Shown: positions 49,662 to 60,520, counted from the first letter of the stretch. The stretch is DNA of 64,000 nt from Vibrio mimicus CAIM 602 (GCF_000338875.1 NZ_AOMO01000033.1:101579-165578), one strand, 5' to 3'. Program-made: numbers and translations. Notes: generated from the letters alone by a model not told the origin.

Positions 49662-51377
49662 CTATGCTGCCGTAGTGCTTTCGCGTAAGCCTGTAAATTC
49701 AGGCATTAAGGAAATCAATTTCTTACTGTATTCGTGCTGTGGATCCGTAAAGAGTTGCTCGGTTGGCGCAACTTCTAACAGTGTGCCCATCTGCATCACC
49801 CCCACGCGATCACACATCTGGCGGATCACTGGCAAATCATGGCTGATAAACAGCATGGTGAGATTGAGCTCATCTTGCAGATCTTTGAGCAAGTTAAGGA
49901 TTTGCGCCTGCACCGACACATCCAGCGCCGACGTAGGTTCATCACAAATCAGAAGACGTGGACGGGTGGCGAGCGCACGAGCAATCGAGATCCGTTGACG
50001 CTGACCACCTGAGAATTCATGTGGATATTTCACACCGGCCATCTTGCCTAAGCCAACATGCTCAAGCAGATCGTTCACGATTTGCCGCGTTTCACTCTCA
50101 TTGCGAGTCAGTTTGTGAAAACGGATCGGCTCCGCGATGATGTCGAAAATCTTCATCCGTGGATTCATCGAAGTATATGGGTTTTGGAACACCATCTGCA
50201 TTTGGCGACGCAGTGGACGGCGTTCATGTTCCGACTTCATCGCGGTTAAATCGATGCCTTCAAAAGTCACTCGACCATCATTAGGTTGATACAAACCGGC
50301 AATCACTCGCGCAATAGTGGATTTACCTGAACCCGATTCACCCACCAACCCAAAGGTTTCCCCTTCGTGCACTTCAAAACTCACATTATTCGACGCTTGC
50401 ACATACTCACGGCGGCTTTCAAACAACGAATCTTTGGTAACGAAGCGTAGATTTACATTTTCCACTTTCAGCAGTGGGCCACTGTATTTGCGGTGATCTT
50501 GGCTTTGCCCCAACCAATGGTTCTTCACATCCAAAGGTTTGAGCTCTTTTGCTTCTTCGATATAACTCACCAGAGGAAAACGGTCGAGTTTGCGATCTGA
50601 GCGCGGAACCGCAGAAATCAAGCTGCGCGTATAAGGGTGTTCCGGAGTTCCAAGCACTTTCGCTGTTGGGCCAAATTCCACCAAATCACCACGGTACATC
50701 ACCGCGACACGATCTGTGACATTCGATACCACCCCCATATCGTGGGTAACCAACATGCAACCCACATTATTCTTCTTACATAACTCACGAATAAGATTAA
50801 GAATTTGGTCTTGAATTGATACATCGAGTGCCGTGGTTGGCTCATCAGCAATGATCAGATCCGGTTCACCAGCCAGCGCAATTGCAATGACTACGCGTTG
50901 ACGCATGCCGCCCGAGAATTGGTGAGGGTATTGCTTGAGACGGTTTTCTGGCTGAGGAATGCCTACTTGTTTCATCAGCGATAAAGCACGTTGATACGCC
51001 TCTTGCGAACTGGCCTGCATGTTGGCATGAATGGTTTCTGTTAACTGATGTTCAACAGTAAACAACGGGTTCAATGAGGTCATCGGATCTTGGAAAATAA
51101 AACCGATTTTACTACCGCGCACTTCACGCATGGCTTGTGGTGACAAACCAGAAATTTTCTCACCGTTTAAATAGACTTCACCACCCGCAATGGTTCCCGG
51201 TGGGCTTAATAAATCGATAACCGCATTACCTACGGTTGATTTTCCGGCTCCGGATTCACCAACAACACCGACGATTTCACCACGCTGAATATCCAGCGTG
51301 AGCGATTTAACCGCCGCGTGCACACCGTGACGAGAAGGGTATTCAATTCTAAGATTTTTTACTTCTAAAAGTGACAT
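49662..51377 (-). CDS. Dual-domain peptide ABC transporter ATPase
   Basis: 571 aa, a fusion of DppD-like and DppF-like ATPases. First half: Walker A GESGAGKST, signature FSGGMRQRVV, Walker B IIADEPTTALD; second half: GESGSGKST, FSGGQRQRIS, LICDEPTSALD. Each half also has an HD switch (THDMGVV, SHDLPVI). The CxxC-type oligopeptide C-terminal extension is not seen. First gene of the transporter operon; a long AT-rich gap lies upstream. Confidence 0.93.
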   Translation of the reverse strand: MSLLEVKNLRIEYPSRHGVHAAVKSLTLDIQRGEIVGVVGESGAGKSTVGNAVIDLLSPPGTIAGGEVYLNGEKISGLSPQAMREVRGSKIGFIFQDPMTSLNPLFTVEHQLTETIHANMQASSQEAYQRALSLMKQVGIPQPENRLKQYPHQFSGGMRQRVVIAIALAGEPDLIIADEPTTALDVSIQDQILNLIRELCKKNNVGCMLVTHDMGVVSNVTDRVAVMYRGDLVEFGPTAKVLGTPEHPYTRSLISAVPRSDRKLDRFPLVSYIEEAKELKPLDVKNHWLGQSQDHRKYSGPLLKVENVNLRFVTKDSLFESRREYVQASNNVSFEVHEGETFGLVGESGSGKSTIARVIAGLYQPNDGRVTFEGIDLTAMKSEHERRPLRRQMQMVFQNPYTSMNPRMKIFDIIAEPIRFHKLTRNESETRQIVNDLLEHVGLGKMAGVKYPHEFSGGQRQRISIARALATRPRLLICDEPTSALDVSVQAQILNLLKDLQDELNLTMLFISHDLPVIRQMCDRVGVMQMGTLLEVAPTEQLFTDPQHEYSKKLISLMPEFTGLRESTTAA

Positions 51378-52082
51378 TCCATCAGACCTCTACTGCTGTG
51401 GCAGTAACCTGCCCTGTCTGAAGCACATCAGCGAAAAAGACGTGGCTGATGTACATTTTGCATCCGTTCGAATCAGAACAATATTCTGACAATTTATAAG
51501 GTTCTCAATTTGGCAAATCTTTCACACAAAAGCAACAAAGAGAGGATAAAAAATCGCCATTAAGCAGAAACAATTTCCAGAAATTGTTCAATATGCAAAA
51601 AAATCACATATTTTATTGGTCTTACCATTTTTAATATTTTTAGATCTTCTCCATGAGGTTGGTGTTTGTTGCTGCTAATCATGAAATCCATAACAGGAGA
51701 TAAAACAATCAACGCATAACTTTTCTTTCTGTAATAAATTAACTTTTAACAACATTAAAACAATTAACCAAGAAACTCCTTCAAAATCCAGAAATTAACC
51801 TAGCCAAAAACCAAATAACCAGTTTAAAAATCCGATAATCATCACCAAAGCCAACTTTAATTTCAGAAAAAACCATTGAACCGTACAGAGAATCAAAGTA
51901 ACCATAGTAGGAAGATTTGGCCTTTGTAGAGGAATAACGATGAAATGCCGATAAGATCGCAATTTCATCATGAACAATCAGAAAAACTGAAAACGGGACA
52001 GAGCCAAAAAAGAAGCGGGATACACCAATGTCACGGTAAGAATGAGAGTAGTGGCTGAAAACTCATGCGGGAGACAGAAATG
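51378..52082. other. Long AT-rich intergenic region
   Basis: About 700 bases with no gene I can support. Contents: leader of the ABC transporter operon; an inverted repeat AACAATTTCCAGAAATTGTT at 51569-51588, a possible operator; runs of A and T; and a 60-codon hydrophobic ORF on the minus strand (51795-51977) with no Shine-Dalgarno and no homology I recognise. Probably regulatory or degenerate DNA. Confidence 0.5.
51569..51588. promoter_or_regulatory. Inverted repeat upstream of peptide transporter
   Basis: Perfect 8-bp arms AACAATTT / AAATTGTT with a 4-base centre, about 190 bases upstream of the ATPase gene. Could be an operator; regulator unknown. Confidence 0.35.
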
Positions 52083-52111
52083 AAAAAAGCCTCAGCGATT
52101 GCTGAGGCTTT
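52083..52111 (-). terminator. Terminator of the tRNA operon
   Basis: AAAGCCTCAGC / GCTGAGGCTTT stem, 4-base loop, T run on the minus strand, seven bases after the last tRNA. Confidence 0.85.
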
Positions 52112-52117
52112 GAATAG

Positions 52118-52194
<77 letters not shown>

Positions 52195-52255
52195 ACTTGT
52201 TTTGCTTAAGAAACTGGTCTTAAGACTGGAGATAATCAATTATCACCGAAATAAA

Positions 52256-52331
52256 TGGGGTGGCTAATGGGACTCGAACCCACGACAACCGGAATCACAA
52301 TCCGGGGCTCTACCAACTGAGCTATAGCCAC
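52256..52331 (-). tRNA. tRNA-His (GTG), copy 1
   Basis: 76 nt with encoded CCA and the extra 5' G typical of tRNA-His just outside. Anticodon GTG in TTGTGAT; T loop GGTTCGAGTC. Confidence 0.97.
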
Positions 52332-52402
52332 CACTGAAACTTGCAATAACCGCTTGTCTGCCGTTATTTCAGACCACGCTAACCGCCTAGTCTTTCAATA
52401 AG

Positions 52403-52479
<77 letters not shown>

Positions 52480-52541
52480 ACTTTGTTTTGCTTAAGAAGC
52501 TGATCTTAAGACTGGAGATAATCAAATATCACCGAAATAAA

Positions 52542-52617
52542 TGGGGTGGCTAATGGGACTCGAACCCACGACAACCGGAATCACAATCCGGGGCTCTACC
52601 AACTGAGCTATAGCCAC
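52542..52617 (-). tRNA. tRNA-His (GTG), copy 2
   Basis: Second His copy, identical in the readable part to the copy at 52256, 286 bases away. Confidence 0.97.
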
Positions 52618-52653
52618 CACTGAAATTCTTTACCGATATTCCCCAGGCGAATA

Positions 52654-52730
<77 letters not shown>

Positions 52731-52751
52731 ATGCCCTATCGGCGGAGTGGA

Positions 52752-52780
52752 ATAATACGTATATCACATTAGGGCGTCTA
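52752..52780 (-). promoter_or_regulatory. Promoter of the tRNA operon with phased A-tract upstream
   Basis: Minus strand TAGACG (-35), 17-base spacer, TATTAT (-10), just upstream of tRNA-Arg. Immediately upstream (52785-52802) are two 8-base A tracts spaced exactly ten bases apart, like an UP element or curved DNA of stable-RNA promoters. Confidence 0.65.
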
Positions 52781-53022
52781 GTACTTTTTTTTACTTTTTT
52801 TTACTGTTTGACGCCTTTTTCATCAGATGCTTGCTACTATTCCCTTATAAAGGATGTGACTCACCGCCGGAAGATCGCAACTTGTTGTTTATTGCAACAA
52901 CTTCTCAGGATATAATCACCCAAAATTTACATTGATTTAACAGCGGTTACCGTGTGTTAAATTGAAACACTCTAAAAATAAATAGGTAAGCAGCACTTAC
53001 CTTCGGAATGTAAAGTGAGTTA

Positions 53023-53430
53023 ATGGATATGTCTCGATCACTCTTAAGCGTACTGTTCGCTGCTCTAACATTTTCTACCGCAGCGTTTGCCATCACCGAT
53101 GCCGATAAAAATGCGATTGCTGAACGCATTAAGCCGGTGGGCAATGTTTATCTTGCTGGTAGCGAGCCAGTTCAAGCGGCTCCGTCAGGTCCTCGTGATG
53201 GTGCTACCGTCTACGGTACTTTTTGTACAGCATGTCACTCAGCAGGGATCTCCGGCGCACCAAAAACAGGCAATGCGGCCGATTGGGGACCTCGCATTGC
53301 TAAAGGCAAAGACGTGTTGAAAAACCACGCTCTGAATGGCTTCAATGCTATGCCTCCGAAAGGCACCTGTATGGATTGTTCTGAAGACGAGATCGTCGCA
53401 GCTATCGAGCACATGATCGCAGGTCTGTAA
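53023..53430 (+). CDS. Cytochrome c5-type monoheme protein
   Basis: 135 aa. Signal peptide (LSVLFAALTFSTAAFA) exports it to the periplasm. Heme-binding CXXCH is CTACH near residue 68, with the late Met ligand in NAMPPKGTC. Small class I cytochrome c5 family, an electron carrier near cytochrome oxidase. A second pair of cysteines (CMDC) near the C-terminus is typical of c5 and may form a disulfide. A later ATG at 53029 is an alternative start. Convergent with rep. Confidence 0.9.
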   Translation: MDMSRSLLSVLFAALTFSTAAFAITDADKNAIAERIKPVGNVYLAGSEPVQAAPSGPRDGATVYGTFCTACHSAGISGAPKTGNAADWGPRIAKGKDVLKNHALNGFNAMPPKGTCMDCSEDEIVAAIEHMIAGL

Positions 53431-53444
53431 TACACGATACAAAT

Positions 53445-53481
53445 AATAAAGAGAGGCTTGTTACGCGAGCCTCTCTTTATT
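53445..53481. terminator. Bidirectional terminator between cytochrome c5 and rep
   Basis: Long perfect stem AATAAAGAGAGGCT / AGCCTCTCTTTATT with a nine-base loop. Confidence 0.88.
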
Positions 53482-53491
53482 TTGCAATCTA

Positions 53492-55507
53492 TTACTTCTT
53501 AAACATCGCCCGCAAGTTAGCAATATGCGCTTGCCCTTTCACCATACGCTCTTCTTGGCTCACTGGCTTTTTCTTCACTTCCCATTCGATATCATCTTGA
53601 GGCAGTTCATCCAAAAAACGGCTCTGCGAGGGTTTGATTAATTCACCAAACTGACGACGCTCTTTACACACCATGAACGTCAGTTCACGCTGCGCCCGAG
53701 TGATACCCACATACATTAATCGACGTTCTTCTTCGACATTTTCCTCATCAATACTGGTTTGGTGCGGCAGAATGCCTTCTTCTGCACCGATCAGATACAC
53801 ATAAGGAAATTCCAAGCCTTTCGAAGCGTGCAGTGTCATCAATTGCACCGCATCACTGTCATCGTTCTCTTCACCGCGCTCCATCATGTCACGCAGGGTC
53901 AAACGCTGTACCACTTCTTTAAGGGTCTTCTCTTGCTGATCTGGATTATCACCTTCCAAGTCAGCCACAATCCATGAATAGAGATCGGAGACGTTTTTCA
54001 TGCGCATTTCAGCCGCTTTCGGGCTGGCTGATGTTTCATACAACCAGTCTTCATAGCGAATATCACGTACCAACGAGCGTACAGCTTCAACGGTATTACC
54101 TCGTTCAGCATTATCGGCAATCGCCACCAACCATTCAGTGAAATGACGTAAATTATCTAGCCCTCGCCCACTCAAATGCTGCTCTAACCCGAGTTCAAAA
54201 CTCGCGGCAAATAGGCTTTTTCCACGCATATTGGCGTAACTGCCAAGCTTCTCAAGAGTTGCAGGGCCGATCTCACGCTTTGGGGTATTTACAATACGCA
54301 GGAAAGCGTTGTCATCATCCGGGTTCACTAACACACGTAGGTACGCCATGATGTCTTTAATTTCTGCTCGCGCAAAAAAGGAGGTACCACCCGAAAGTTT
54401 GTACGGCACACGGTTTTGAGTCAGCGACTTTTCAATCAGCCTCGATTGATGGTTACCACGATATAAAATTGCGTAATCGCGATATTCGGTTCGATTAAGA
54501 AACTTATGGGCAATGATTTCCGCGGTCACTCGCTCTGCTTCATCATCTTCATTATTCGCAAGAATAACTTTGAGCTTTTCCCCTTCCGCCAACTCAGAAA
54601 ACAGCGCTTTTTGATATACGTGGGGGTTATTAGCAATCAAGATGTTCGCAGCACGCAAAATACGGCTCGTGGAACGGTAGTTTTGCTCCAATTTGATGAG
54701 TTTTAGATTAGGAAAATCCTCACCCAGCAGCACCAAGTTTTGTGGCTTTGCACCACGCCACGAGTAGATGGATTGATCGTCATCTCCTACCACCGTCAAG
54801 CGGCCACGCTCTCCAACCAGAAGTTTTACAAGCTCATATTGACTGGTGTTGGTGTCTTGATATTCGTCCACCAACAAATAGCGGATACGATTTTGCCAAC
54901 GTTGACGTACCTCTTCACTGCTGCGCAGTAGCAGTACGGGTAGCAAAATCAAATCATCGAAATCGAGCGCGTTGTAAGACTGCATCTGTTTTTGGTATAG
55001 CTCGAAACAATGTGCAAAAAGCTGTTGCTGTTCACCTTGCGCCATCGCTTTGGCTTGCTGTGGGGTCAGCATGTCGTTTTTCCAGTTGGAAATGGTGCTG
55101 AGTAGCAAACGCAGTAAATCTTTATCACCATCGAGCTGCTTTTCAGTCAACTCTTTGAGAAGAGCCATCTGATCTTGGTCATCAAACAATGAAAAACCCG
55201 CTTTGAGGCCAAGCTGTTTGTATTCACGTCGGATGATATTGAGTCCCAAGGTATGAAAAGTCGAAACCATTAACCCACGCGATTCAGCTTTACCCAAGGT
55301 CTGAGCAACCCGCTCTTTCATCTCGCGCGCGGCTTTATTGGTGAACGTTACTGCGGCAATATTGCGTGCTTTATAACCACACTGCTGAACCAGATAAGCA
55401 ATTTTATTGGTGATAACGCGGGTTTTACCCGAACCCGCACCCGCCAGCACCAGACAGGGTCCGGAGACGAATTTGACGGCTTCATCTTGTCTTGGGTTCA
55501 GCTTCAT
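53492..55507 (-). CDS. rep: ATP-dependent DNA helicase Rep
   Basis: 671 aa from ATG 55507 ([16 protein letters not shown]), the standard Rep start; the frame opens 11 codons earlier. SF1A helicase that helps replication forks pass protein obstacles. Walker [55 protein letters not shown] and [10 protein letters not shown] are present. It differs from the window's UvrD by its Rep-type N-terminus and the absence of the Tudor-like tail. Confidence 0.96.
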   Translation of the reverse strand: MKLNPRQDEAVKFVSGPCLVLAGAGSGKTRVITNKIAYLVQQCGYKARNIAAVTFTNKAAREMKERVAQTLGKAESRGLMVSTFHTLGLNIIRREYKQLGLKAGFSLFDDQDQMALLKELTEKQLDGDKDLLRLLLSTISNWKNDMLTPQQAKAMAQGEQQQLFAHCFELYQKQMQSYNALDFDDLILLPVLLLRSSEEVRQRWQNRIRYLLVDEYQDTNTSQYELVKLLVGERGRLTVVGDDDQSIYSWRGAKPQNLVLLGEDFPNLKLIKLEQNYRSTSRILRAANILIANNPHVYQKALFSELAEGEKLKVILANNEDDEAERVTAEIIAHKFLNRTEYRDYAILYRGNHQSRLIEKSLTQNRVPYKLSGGTSFFARAEIKDIMAYLRVLVNPDDDNAFLRIVNTPKREIGPATLEKLGSYANMRGKSLFAASFELGLEQHLSGRGLDNLRHFTEWLVAIADNAERGNTVEAVRSLVRDIRYEDWLYETSASPKAAEMRMKNVSDLYSWIVADLEGDNPDQQEKTLKEVVQRLTLRDMMERGEENDDSDAVQLMTLHASKGLEFPYVYLIGAEEGILPHQTSIDEENVEEERRLMYVGITRAQRELTFMVCKERRQFGELIKPSQSRFLDELPQDDIEWEVKKKPVSQEERMVKGQAHIANLRAMFKK

Positions 55508-55633
55508 TGTGCTCTTAATCCTCTTCATTTCAGCCGCCAATAATAATCTGCCAGCCTTGGATTACCAACAAAGAAACTGCATTTACAAAATTTTACTGCA
55601 CAAGTGTATTGCAAAACAGGGGGGATTAGCAGC

Positions 55634-55654
55634 TATAATGAACAAACGTTCATT
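55634..55654 (+). promoter_or_regulatory. VexR promoter -10 and overlapping operator
   Basis: TATAAT at 55634-55639 (with TTGCAA 19 bases upstream) overlaps a perfect inverted repeat AATGAACAAACGTTCATT (7-bp arms, 4-base centre, 55637-55654), 11 bases upstream of the regulator start. This is the usual TetR-family autorepression layout for efflux operons; VexR binding is inferred. Confidence 0.7.
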
Positions 55655-55665
55655 TTCAGAGAAAT

Positions 55666-56250
55666 GTGATCTCAAAAATGGCTCACTGTGATAAACAGCT
55701 CCAGATCCTAATCGCTGCAGAAAAATTGATTGCTGAACAAGGCTTTCAAGGACTCTCAATGCATAAAGTTGCAAAGGAAGCGAATGTGGCGACTGGTACT
55801 ATTTATCTTTATTTCCGCGATAAAGATCATTTGCTGACCGAAGTACGTTTGCATGTCAGCCAACGAATCGCAGATGCAGTACAAGCCAATATTCAAGATG
55901 ACATGTCTTTGCAAGAACGCTTCCGTACTATGTGGCTTAATATTTGGACGTTGGCTGGCTCTTCTCGTGACATTATCAGTAATCGGGTGCAGTATGAGTC
56001 TTTACCAACAACAACTTGTTGCAATGTAAGGGAACTAGAGCAGAAAATGTTTGCCAAAGTCGAATTACTGTTCGACCAAGGAAAACAGCAGGGACTCTTC
56101 AAACCTCTCGACAACCATCTTCTTTCTGCGTTGAGTTTTGAAACCACTGTCACTCTTGCTCGTCAATACACTTTAGGTTTTTATCAACTGGATGACTCAA
56201 CCCTCGATGCGATGATTCAAGCCAGTTGGGATGCCATTACTCAACACTAA
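55666..56250 (+). CDS. vexR: TetR family regulator of efflux operon (VexR-like)
   Basis: 194 aa with a GTG start at 55666, or 190 aa from ATG 55678. N-terminal TetR HTH: KVAKEANVATGTIYLYFRDKDHLL. First gene of a three-gene operon (regulator, membrane-fusion protein, RND pump), as in V. cholerae vexR-vexA-vexB, where VexR controls the pump. A perfect palindrome lies over its own promoter. Ligand unknown, likely bile salts or other hydrophobic compounds by homology. Confidence 0.88.
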   Translation: MISKMAHCDKQLQILIAAEKLIAEQGFQGLSMHKVAKEANVATGTIYLYFRDKDHLLTEVRLHVSQRIADAVQANIQDDMSLQERFRTMWLNIWTLAGSSRDIISNRVQYESLPTTTCCNVRELEQKMFAKVELLFDQGKQQGLFKPLDNHLLSALSFETTVTLARQYTLGFYQLDDSTLDAMIQASWDAITQH

Positions 56251-56268
56251 TTTGGAGTTCGCACCAGA

Positions 56269-57375
56269 ATGAAAAAGTGGACATTCTTTATGTTGCTTAT
56301 CGCCATCCTGCTGTTTGGCAGTGTGATAGGCTTCAATCTTTTCAAACAAAAGAAAATTGCCGAGTATCTCGCCAATCGTCCTGAACCTGAGTTTCCGGTG
56401 ACAGTTACTTCTGTCAATCCAGTTGATTGGGTACCAGTGATTGAAGCGATCGGTTTTATTGAGCCGAATCAAGGGGTGACTTTGACCAGTGAAACCTCTG
56501 GTGTAATTGATCAAATCTCCTTTGAATCAGGCACTCAAGTATCAAAAGACCAGCCACTGGTACTACTCGATTCTGCGGTAGAAAAGGCCAACTTAAAGAG
56601 TTCTGAAGCTCGCCTACCAGCCGCTAAAGCCAAATATGAGCGCTACAAAGGGCTATTTGCTAAAGGCTCTATCTCTAAAGAGTCTTACGATGAAGCGGAA
56701 GCAAACTACTATGCTCTGGCAGCAGATATTGAAAGCCTGAAAGCCAGTATTGCGCGCCGTGAAATCAAAGCACCTTTTGCCGGTGTCATCGGTATTCGTA
56801 ACGTGTTCCTAGGCCAATATCTACAACCAGGTACCGATATTGTGCGTTTGGAAGACACTAGCGTCATGCGCCTACGTTTTACCGTGCCACAAACCGATAT
56901 TTCGCGAATTTCACTCAATCAGGAAGTCGATATTTTTGTCGATGCCTATCCACAAACCTCATTTAAAGGCTCAATTTCAGCAATTGAACCTGCGGTGAGC
57001 GTACAAAGTGGCCTGATCCAAGTGCAAGCGAACATTCCAAATAGTGATGGCAAGCTGCGCAGCGGTATGTTTGCGCGTGCCAACATCATTCTGCCGAAGC
57101 TGGAAAACCAAGTAACCCTGCCACAAACCGCTATCACCTACACACTCTATGGCGACAATGTCTTCATTGTGACCGAAGAAAATGGCGAGAAGCGTGTACA
57201 GCAACATGTGGTGAAAGTGGGTGAGCGCACCGAATCTATCGCTCACATTCTTGAAGGCGTGAAACCAGGCGATGTTGTTGTCACAACGGGTCAGGTTCGT
57301 CTAAGTAATGGTGCTAAAGTTCGTATTGTTGAAAGTGATGCGACTACACCACCAGCAGAAACCCCAATGCTGTAA
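56269..57375 (+). CDS. vexA: RND efflux periplasmic adaptor, VexA
   Basis: 368 aa. An N-terminal membrane anchor (FFMLLIAILLFGSVIGFNLF) is followed by a biotinyl/lipoyl-like hairpin (SETSGVIDQISFESGTQVSKDQPLVLLD), a coiled coil, and the IKAPFAGVIGIRNVFLGQYL segment. It links the RND pump to an outer-membrane channel such as TolC, for which no gene is present here. Directly downstream of the regulator gene and 11 bases upstream of vexB. Confidence 0.92.
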   Translation: MKKWTFFMLLIAILLFGSVIGFNLFKQKKIAEYLANRPEPEFPVTVTSVNPVDWVPVIEAIGFIEPNQGVTLTSETSGVIDQISFESGTQVSKDQPLVLLDSAVEKANLKSSEARLPAAKAKYERYKGLFAKGSISKESYDEAEANYYALAADIESLKASIARREIKAPFAGVIGIRNVFLGQYLQPGTDIVRLEDTSVMRLRFTVPQTDISRISLNQEVDIFVDAYPQTSFKGSISAIEPAVSVQSGLIQVQANIPNSDGKLRSGMFARANIILPKLENQVTLPQTAITYTLYGDNVFIVTEENGEKRVQQHVVKVGERTESIAHILEGVKPGDVVVTTGQVRLSNGAKVRIVESDATTPPAETPML

Positions 57376-57386
57376 GCGGAGGCATC

Positions 57387-60300
57387 ATGCGCTTTACTGA
57401 TGTTTTTATAAAACGTCCGGTTTTAGCGGTATCCATCAGCTTTTTGATCGTACTGCTTGGTTTACAAGCCGTATTCAAAATGCAGGTACGTGAATACCCT
57501 GAAATGACCAATACCGTAGTAACGGTAACCACCAGTTACTATGGGGCAAGTGCCGATCTCGTCCAAGGCTTCATTACTCAGCCTTTGGAGCAAGCGGTGG
57601 CACAGGCGGATAACATTGATTACATGACGTCACAGTCAGTACTCGGTCGCTCCACCATTACGGTAACCATGAAGCTCAACACCGACCCTAACGCGGCGTT
57701 GTCTGATGTACTGGCGAAAACCAATTCGGTTCGTTCGCAATTACCAAAAGAAGCGGAAGACCCAACAGTAACGATGTCGACGGGTTCAACCACTGCGGTT
57801 CTGTATATTGGTTTTACCAGTGAAGATTTAGCGTCTAGCCAGATCACTGACTACTTAGAGCGTGTGGTTAATCCACAACTTTACGCGGTCAACGGTGTTT
57901 CTAGTATCGATCTGTACGGTGGTATGAAATACGCTCTGCGCGTATGGCTTGATCCTGCCAAAATGGCAGCACTCAATATGTCGGCTTCCGATGTTATGAG
58001 CGTTCTCAATGCCAACAACTACCAGTCAGCCACAGGCCAAGCGATCGGTGAGTTCGTACTTTATAACGGTAGTGCCGATACTCAGGTTTCTACGGTTGAA
58101 GAACTGGAAAATCTGGTTGTTAAAGCCGAAAAAGGTAATGTCACTCGCTTAGGTGATATTGCTAAAGTTACCTTGGCAAAAAGCCATGATACTTATCGCG
58201 CAAGTGCTAACGGCCGTGAAGCTGTGGTAGCGGCTATCAATGCTGCGCCAAGTGCTAACCCGATCAATATCGCGAAAGATGTACTTGAGATGCTGCCAGA
58301 GTTGCAGAAGAACATGCCAAGCAACATCAAGATGAACGTGTTGTATGACTCAACGGTCGCGATCAACGAATCTATCCACGAGGTTATCAAAACCATCGTT
58401 GAAGCAGCGCTGATCGTTCTGGTGGTAATTACGCTCTTCTTGGGCTCGCTGCGTGCTGTGTTGATCCCGATTGTAACCATCCCACTTTCACTGATTGGTG
58501 TGGCAATGGTGATGCAGATGATGGGCTTCTCTTGGAACCTGATGACTCTGCTCGCCATGGTACTCGCCATCGGTCTGGTGGTGGATGATGCGATCGTGGT
58601 TCTGGAGAACGTTGACCGTCATATTAAAGAAGGAGAATCACCTTTCCGTGCAGCCATCATTGGTACACGTGAAATCGCCATCCCGGTTATTGCCATGACC
58701 CTCACCTTAGGTGCGGTATATGCGCCAATTGCTTTGATGGGCGGTATTACGGGTGCGCTGTTTAAAGAGTTTGCTCTGACACTGGCAGGTTCAGTATTTG
58801 TATCCGGTATCATCGCGCTGACTTTGTCACCGATGATGTGTTCAAAAATGCTCAAGGCGAATGAAACGCCGAACAAGTTTGAACTTAAAGTACATCATTT
58901 ACTGGATCGCATGACAGCTCGCTATGAGCGCATGCTCAGCGCAGTAATGGCGCATCGTCCTGTTGTTATCGCGTTTGCATTTATCGTATTTGCTAGCCTT
59001 CCAATGCTGTTTAAGTTCATCCCTAGTGAACTGGCTCCTTCGGAAGATAAAGGGGTAGTCATGTTGATGGGTACTGGCCCTTCCAACGCTAACCTCGACT
59101 ATCTGGCAAACACCATGGACGATGTGAACCAAATTCTGTCTGATCAGCCAGAAGTACAGTTTGCTCAGGTGTTTACCGGTGTTCCTAACTCGAATCAGGC
59201 ATTTGGTATTGCCTCTATGGTGCCATGGAGTCAGCGTGAAGCGAGCCAAGAGGAAGTGACTAACCGTGTGGGAACCTTGGTAAAAGAGATCCCAGGTATG
59301 GCAGTAACCGCGTTCCAGATGCCAGAGCTACCTGGTGCAGGTTCAGGTCTGCCGATCCAGTTTGTGATCACGACACCAAACAGCTTTGAAAGTCTGTTTA
59401 CTATCGCGACTGACATTCTGACCGAAGTAAAATCAAGCCCAATGTTCGTGTACTCGGATCTTGACCTCAACTTCGATTCGGCAACGATGAAGATCAATAT
59501 CGATAAAGACAAAGCCGGTGCTTACGGCGTGACCATGCAAGACATTGGTATCACTCTCAGCACCATGATGGCCGACGGTTATGTTAACCGTATCGACCTC
59601 AACGGCCGTTCTTACGAAGTGATCCCACAAGTTGAACGTAAATGGCGTCTCAACCCAGAATCCATGAACAACTATTATGTTCGTGCGGCGGATGGCAAAG
59701 TGATTCCATTGGGCAGCCTAATCACGATTGATGTCGTCGCTGAGCCTCGCTCTCTGCCACACTTCAACCAGTTGAACTCTGCAACCGTAGGTGCAGTACC
59801 TTCACCGGGTACAGCAATGGGTGATGCCATCAATTGGTTTGAAAACTTGGCAAGCAGCAAACTACCAAAAGGCTACAGCCATGACTACATGGGTGAAGCT
59901 CGCCAGTACGTCACTGAAGGTAGCGCACTCTACGCGACGTTTGGTCTGGCATTGGCGATCATCTTCTTGGTTCTAGCGATTCAGTTTGAATCATTGAAAG
60001 ATCCGCTGGTGATCATGGTGTCTGTACCGCTCGCCGTCTGTGGTGCGTTGATCGCACTGGCTTGGGGTACTGCGACGATGAACATCTATTCGCAAGTAGG
60101 TTTGATCACCCTAGTGGGTCTTATCACCAAGCACGGTATTTTGATCTGTGAAGTCGCTAAAGAAGAGCAACTACACAACAAACTCAGTCGTATCGATGCC
60201 GTCATGCATGCTGCGAAAGTGCGTCTGCGTCCAATCCTGATGACTACTGCGGCGATGATCGCAGGCCTTATCCCTCTGATGTACGCAACAGGGGCTGGTG

Positions 60301-60497
60301 CAGCACAGCGCTTCAGTATCGGTATCGTTATCGTCTCTGGTTTGGCGATTGGTACACTGTTTACTCTGTTTGTACTACCTGTGATTTACAGCTACCTCGC
60401 AGAGAAACACAAACCACTGCCGGTGTTTGTCGAAGACAAAGATCTGGAGAAGTTGGCACGTATTGACGAAGCGAAAGCCGCTCATCGTCAACTGTAA
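57387..60497 (+). CDS. vexB: RND multidrug efflux pump, VexB
   Basis: 1036 aa, typical of HAE1-type RND pumps, with 12 membrane segments and two large periplasmic loops. Proton-relay residues lie in GLVVDDAIVVLENVDRH (TM4 Asp-Asp pair), and the TM10 region has GLITKHGILICEVAKEE. VexB of V. cholerae exports bile salts, detergents and antibiotics. Co-transcribed with vexR and vexA; a terminator follows. Confidence 0.93.
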   Translation: MRFTDVFIKRPVLAVSISFLIVLLGLQAVFKMQVREYPEMTNTVVTVTTSYYGASADLVQGFITQPLEQAVAQADNIDYMTSQSVLGRSTITVTMKLNTDPNAALSDVLAKTNSVRSQLPKEAEDPTVTMSTGSTTAVLYIGFTSEDLASSQITDYLERVVNPQLYAVNGVSSIDLYGGMKYALRVWLDPAKMAALNMSASDVMSVLNANNYQSATGQAIGEFVLYNGSADTQVSTVEELENLVVKAEKGNVTRLGDIAKVTLAKSHDTYRASANGREAVVAAINAAPSANPINIAKDVLEMLPELQKNMPSNIKMNVLYDSTVAINESIHEVIKTIVEAALIVLVVITLFLGSLRAVLIPIVTIPLSLIGVAMVMQMMGFSWNLMTLLAMVLAIGLVVDDAIVVLENVDRHIKEGESPFRAAIIGTREIAIPVIAMTLTLGAVYAPIALMGGITGALFKEFALTLAGSVFVSGIIALTLSPMMCSKMLKANETPNKFELKVHHLLDRMTARYERMLSAVMAHRPVVIAFAFIVFASLPMLFKFIPSELAPSEDKGVVMLMGTGPSNANLDYLANTMDDVNQILSDQPEVQFAQVFTGVPNSNQAFGIASMVPWSQREASQEEVTNRVGTLVKEIPGMAVTAFQMPELPGAGSGLPIQFVITTPNSFESLFTIATDILTEVKSSPMFVYSDLDLNFDSATMKINIDKDKAGAYGVTMQDIGITLSTMMADGYVNRIDLNGRSYEVIPQVERKWRLNPESMNNYYVRAADGKVIPLGSLITIDVVAEPRSLPHFNQLNSATVGAVPSPGTAMGDAINWFENLASSKLPKGYSHDYMGEARQYVTEGSALYATFGLALAIIFLVLAIQFESLKDPLVIMVSVPLAVCGALIALAWGTATMNIYSQVGLITLVGLITKHGILICEVAKEEQLHNKLSRIDAVMHAAKVRLRPILMTTAAMIAGLIPLMYATGAGAAQRFSIGIVIVSGLAIGTLFTLFVLPVIYSYLAEKHKPLPVFVEDKDLEKLARIDEAKAAHRQL

Positions 60498-60520
60498 TCC
60501 CAGCTCTCAGACTCAATCAC

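Noticed and set aside
51795..51977. 60-codon hydrophobic ORF on the minus strand
   Set aside because: No Shine-Dalgarno, no recognisable family, and an AT-rich context that yields hydrophobic codons by chance; mentioned only in the intergenic entry.
53492..55507. Two UvrD-like helicases as a possible defence system
   Set aside because: They are the ordinary housekeeping pair UvrD (37810) and Rep (53492), distinguishable by start and C-terminal features.
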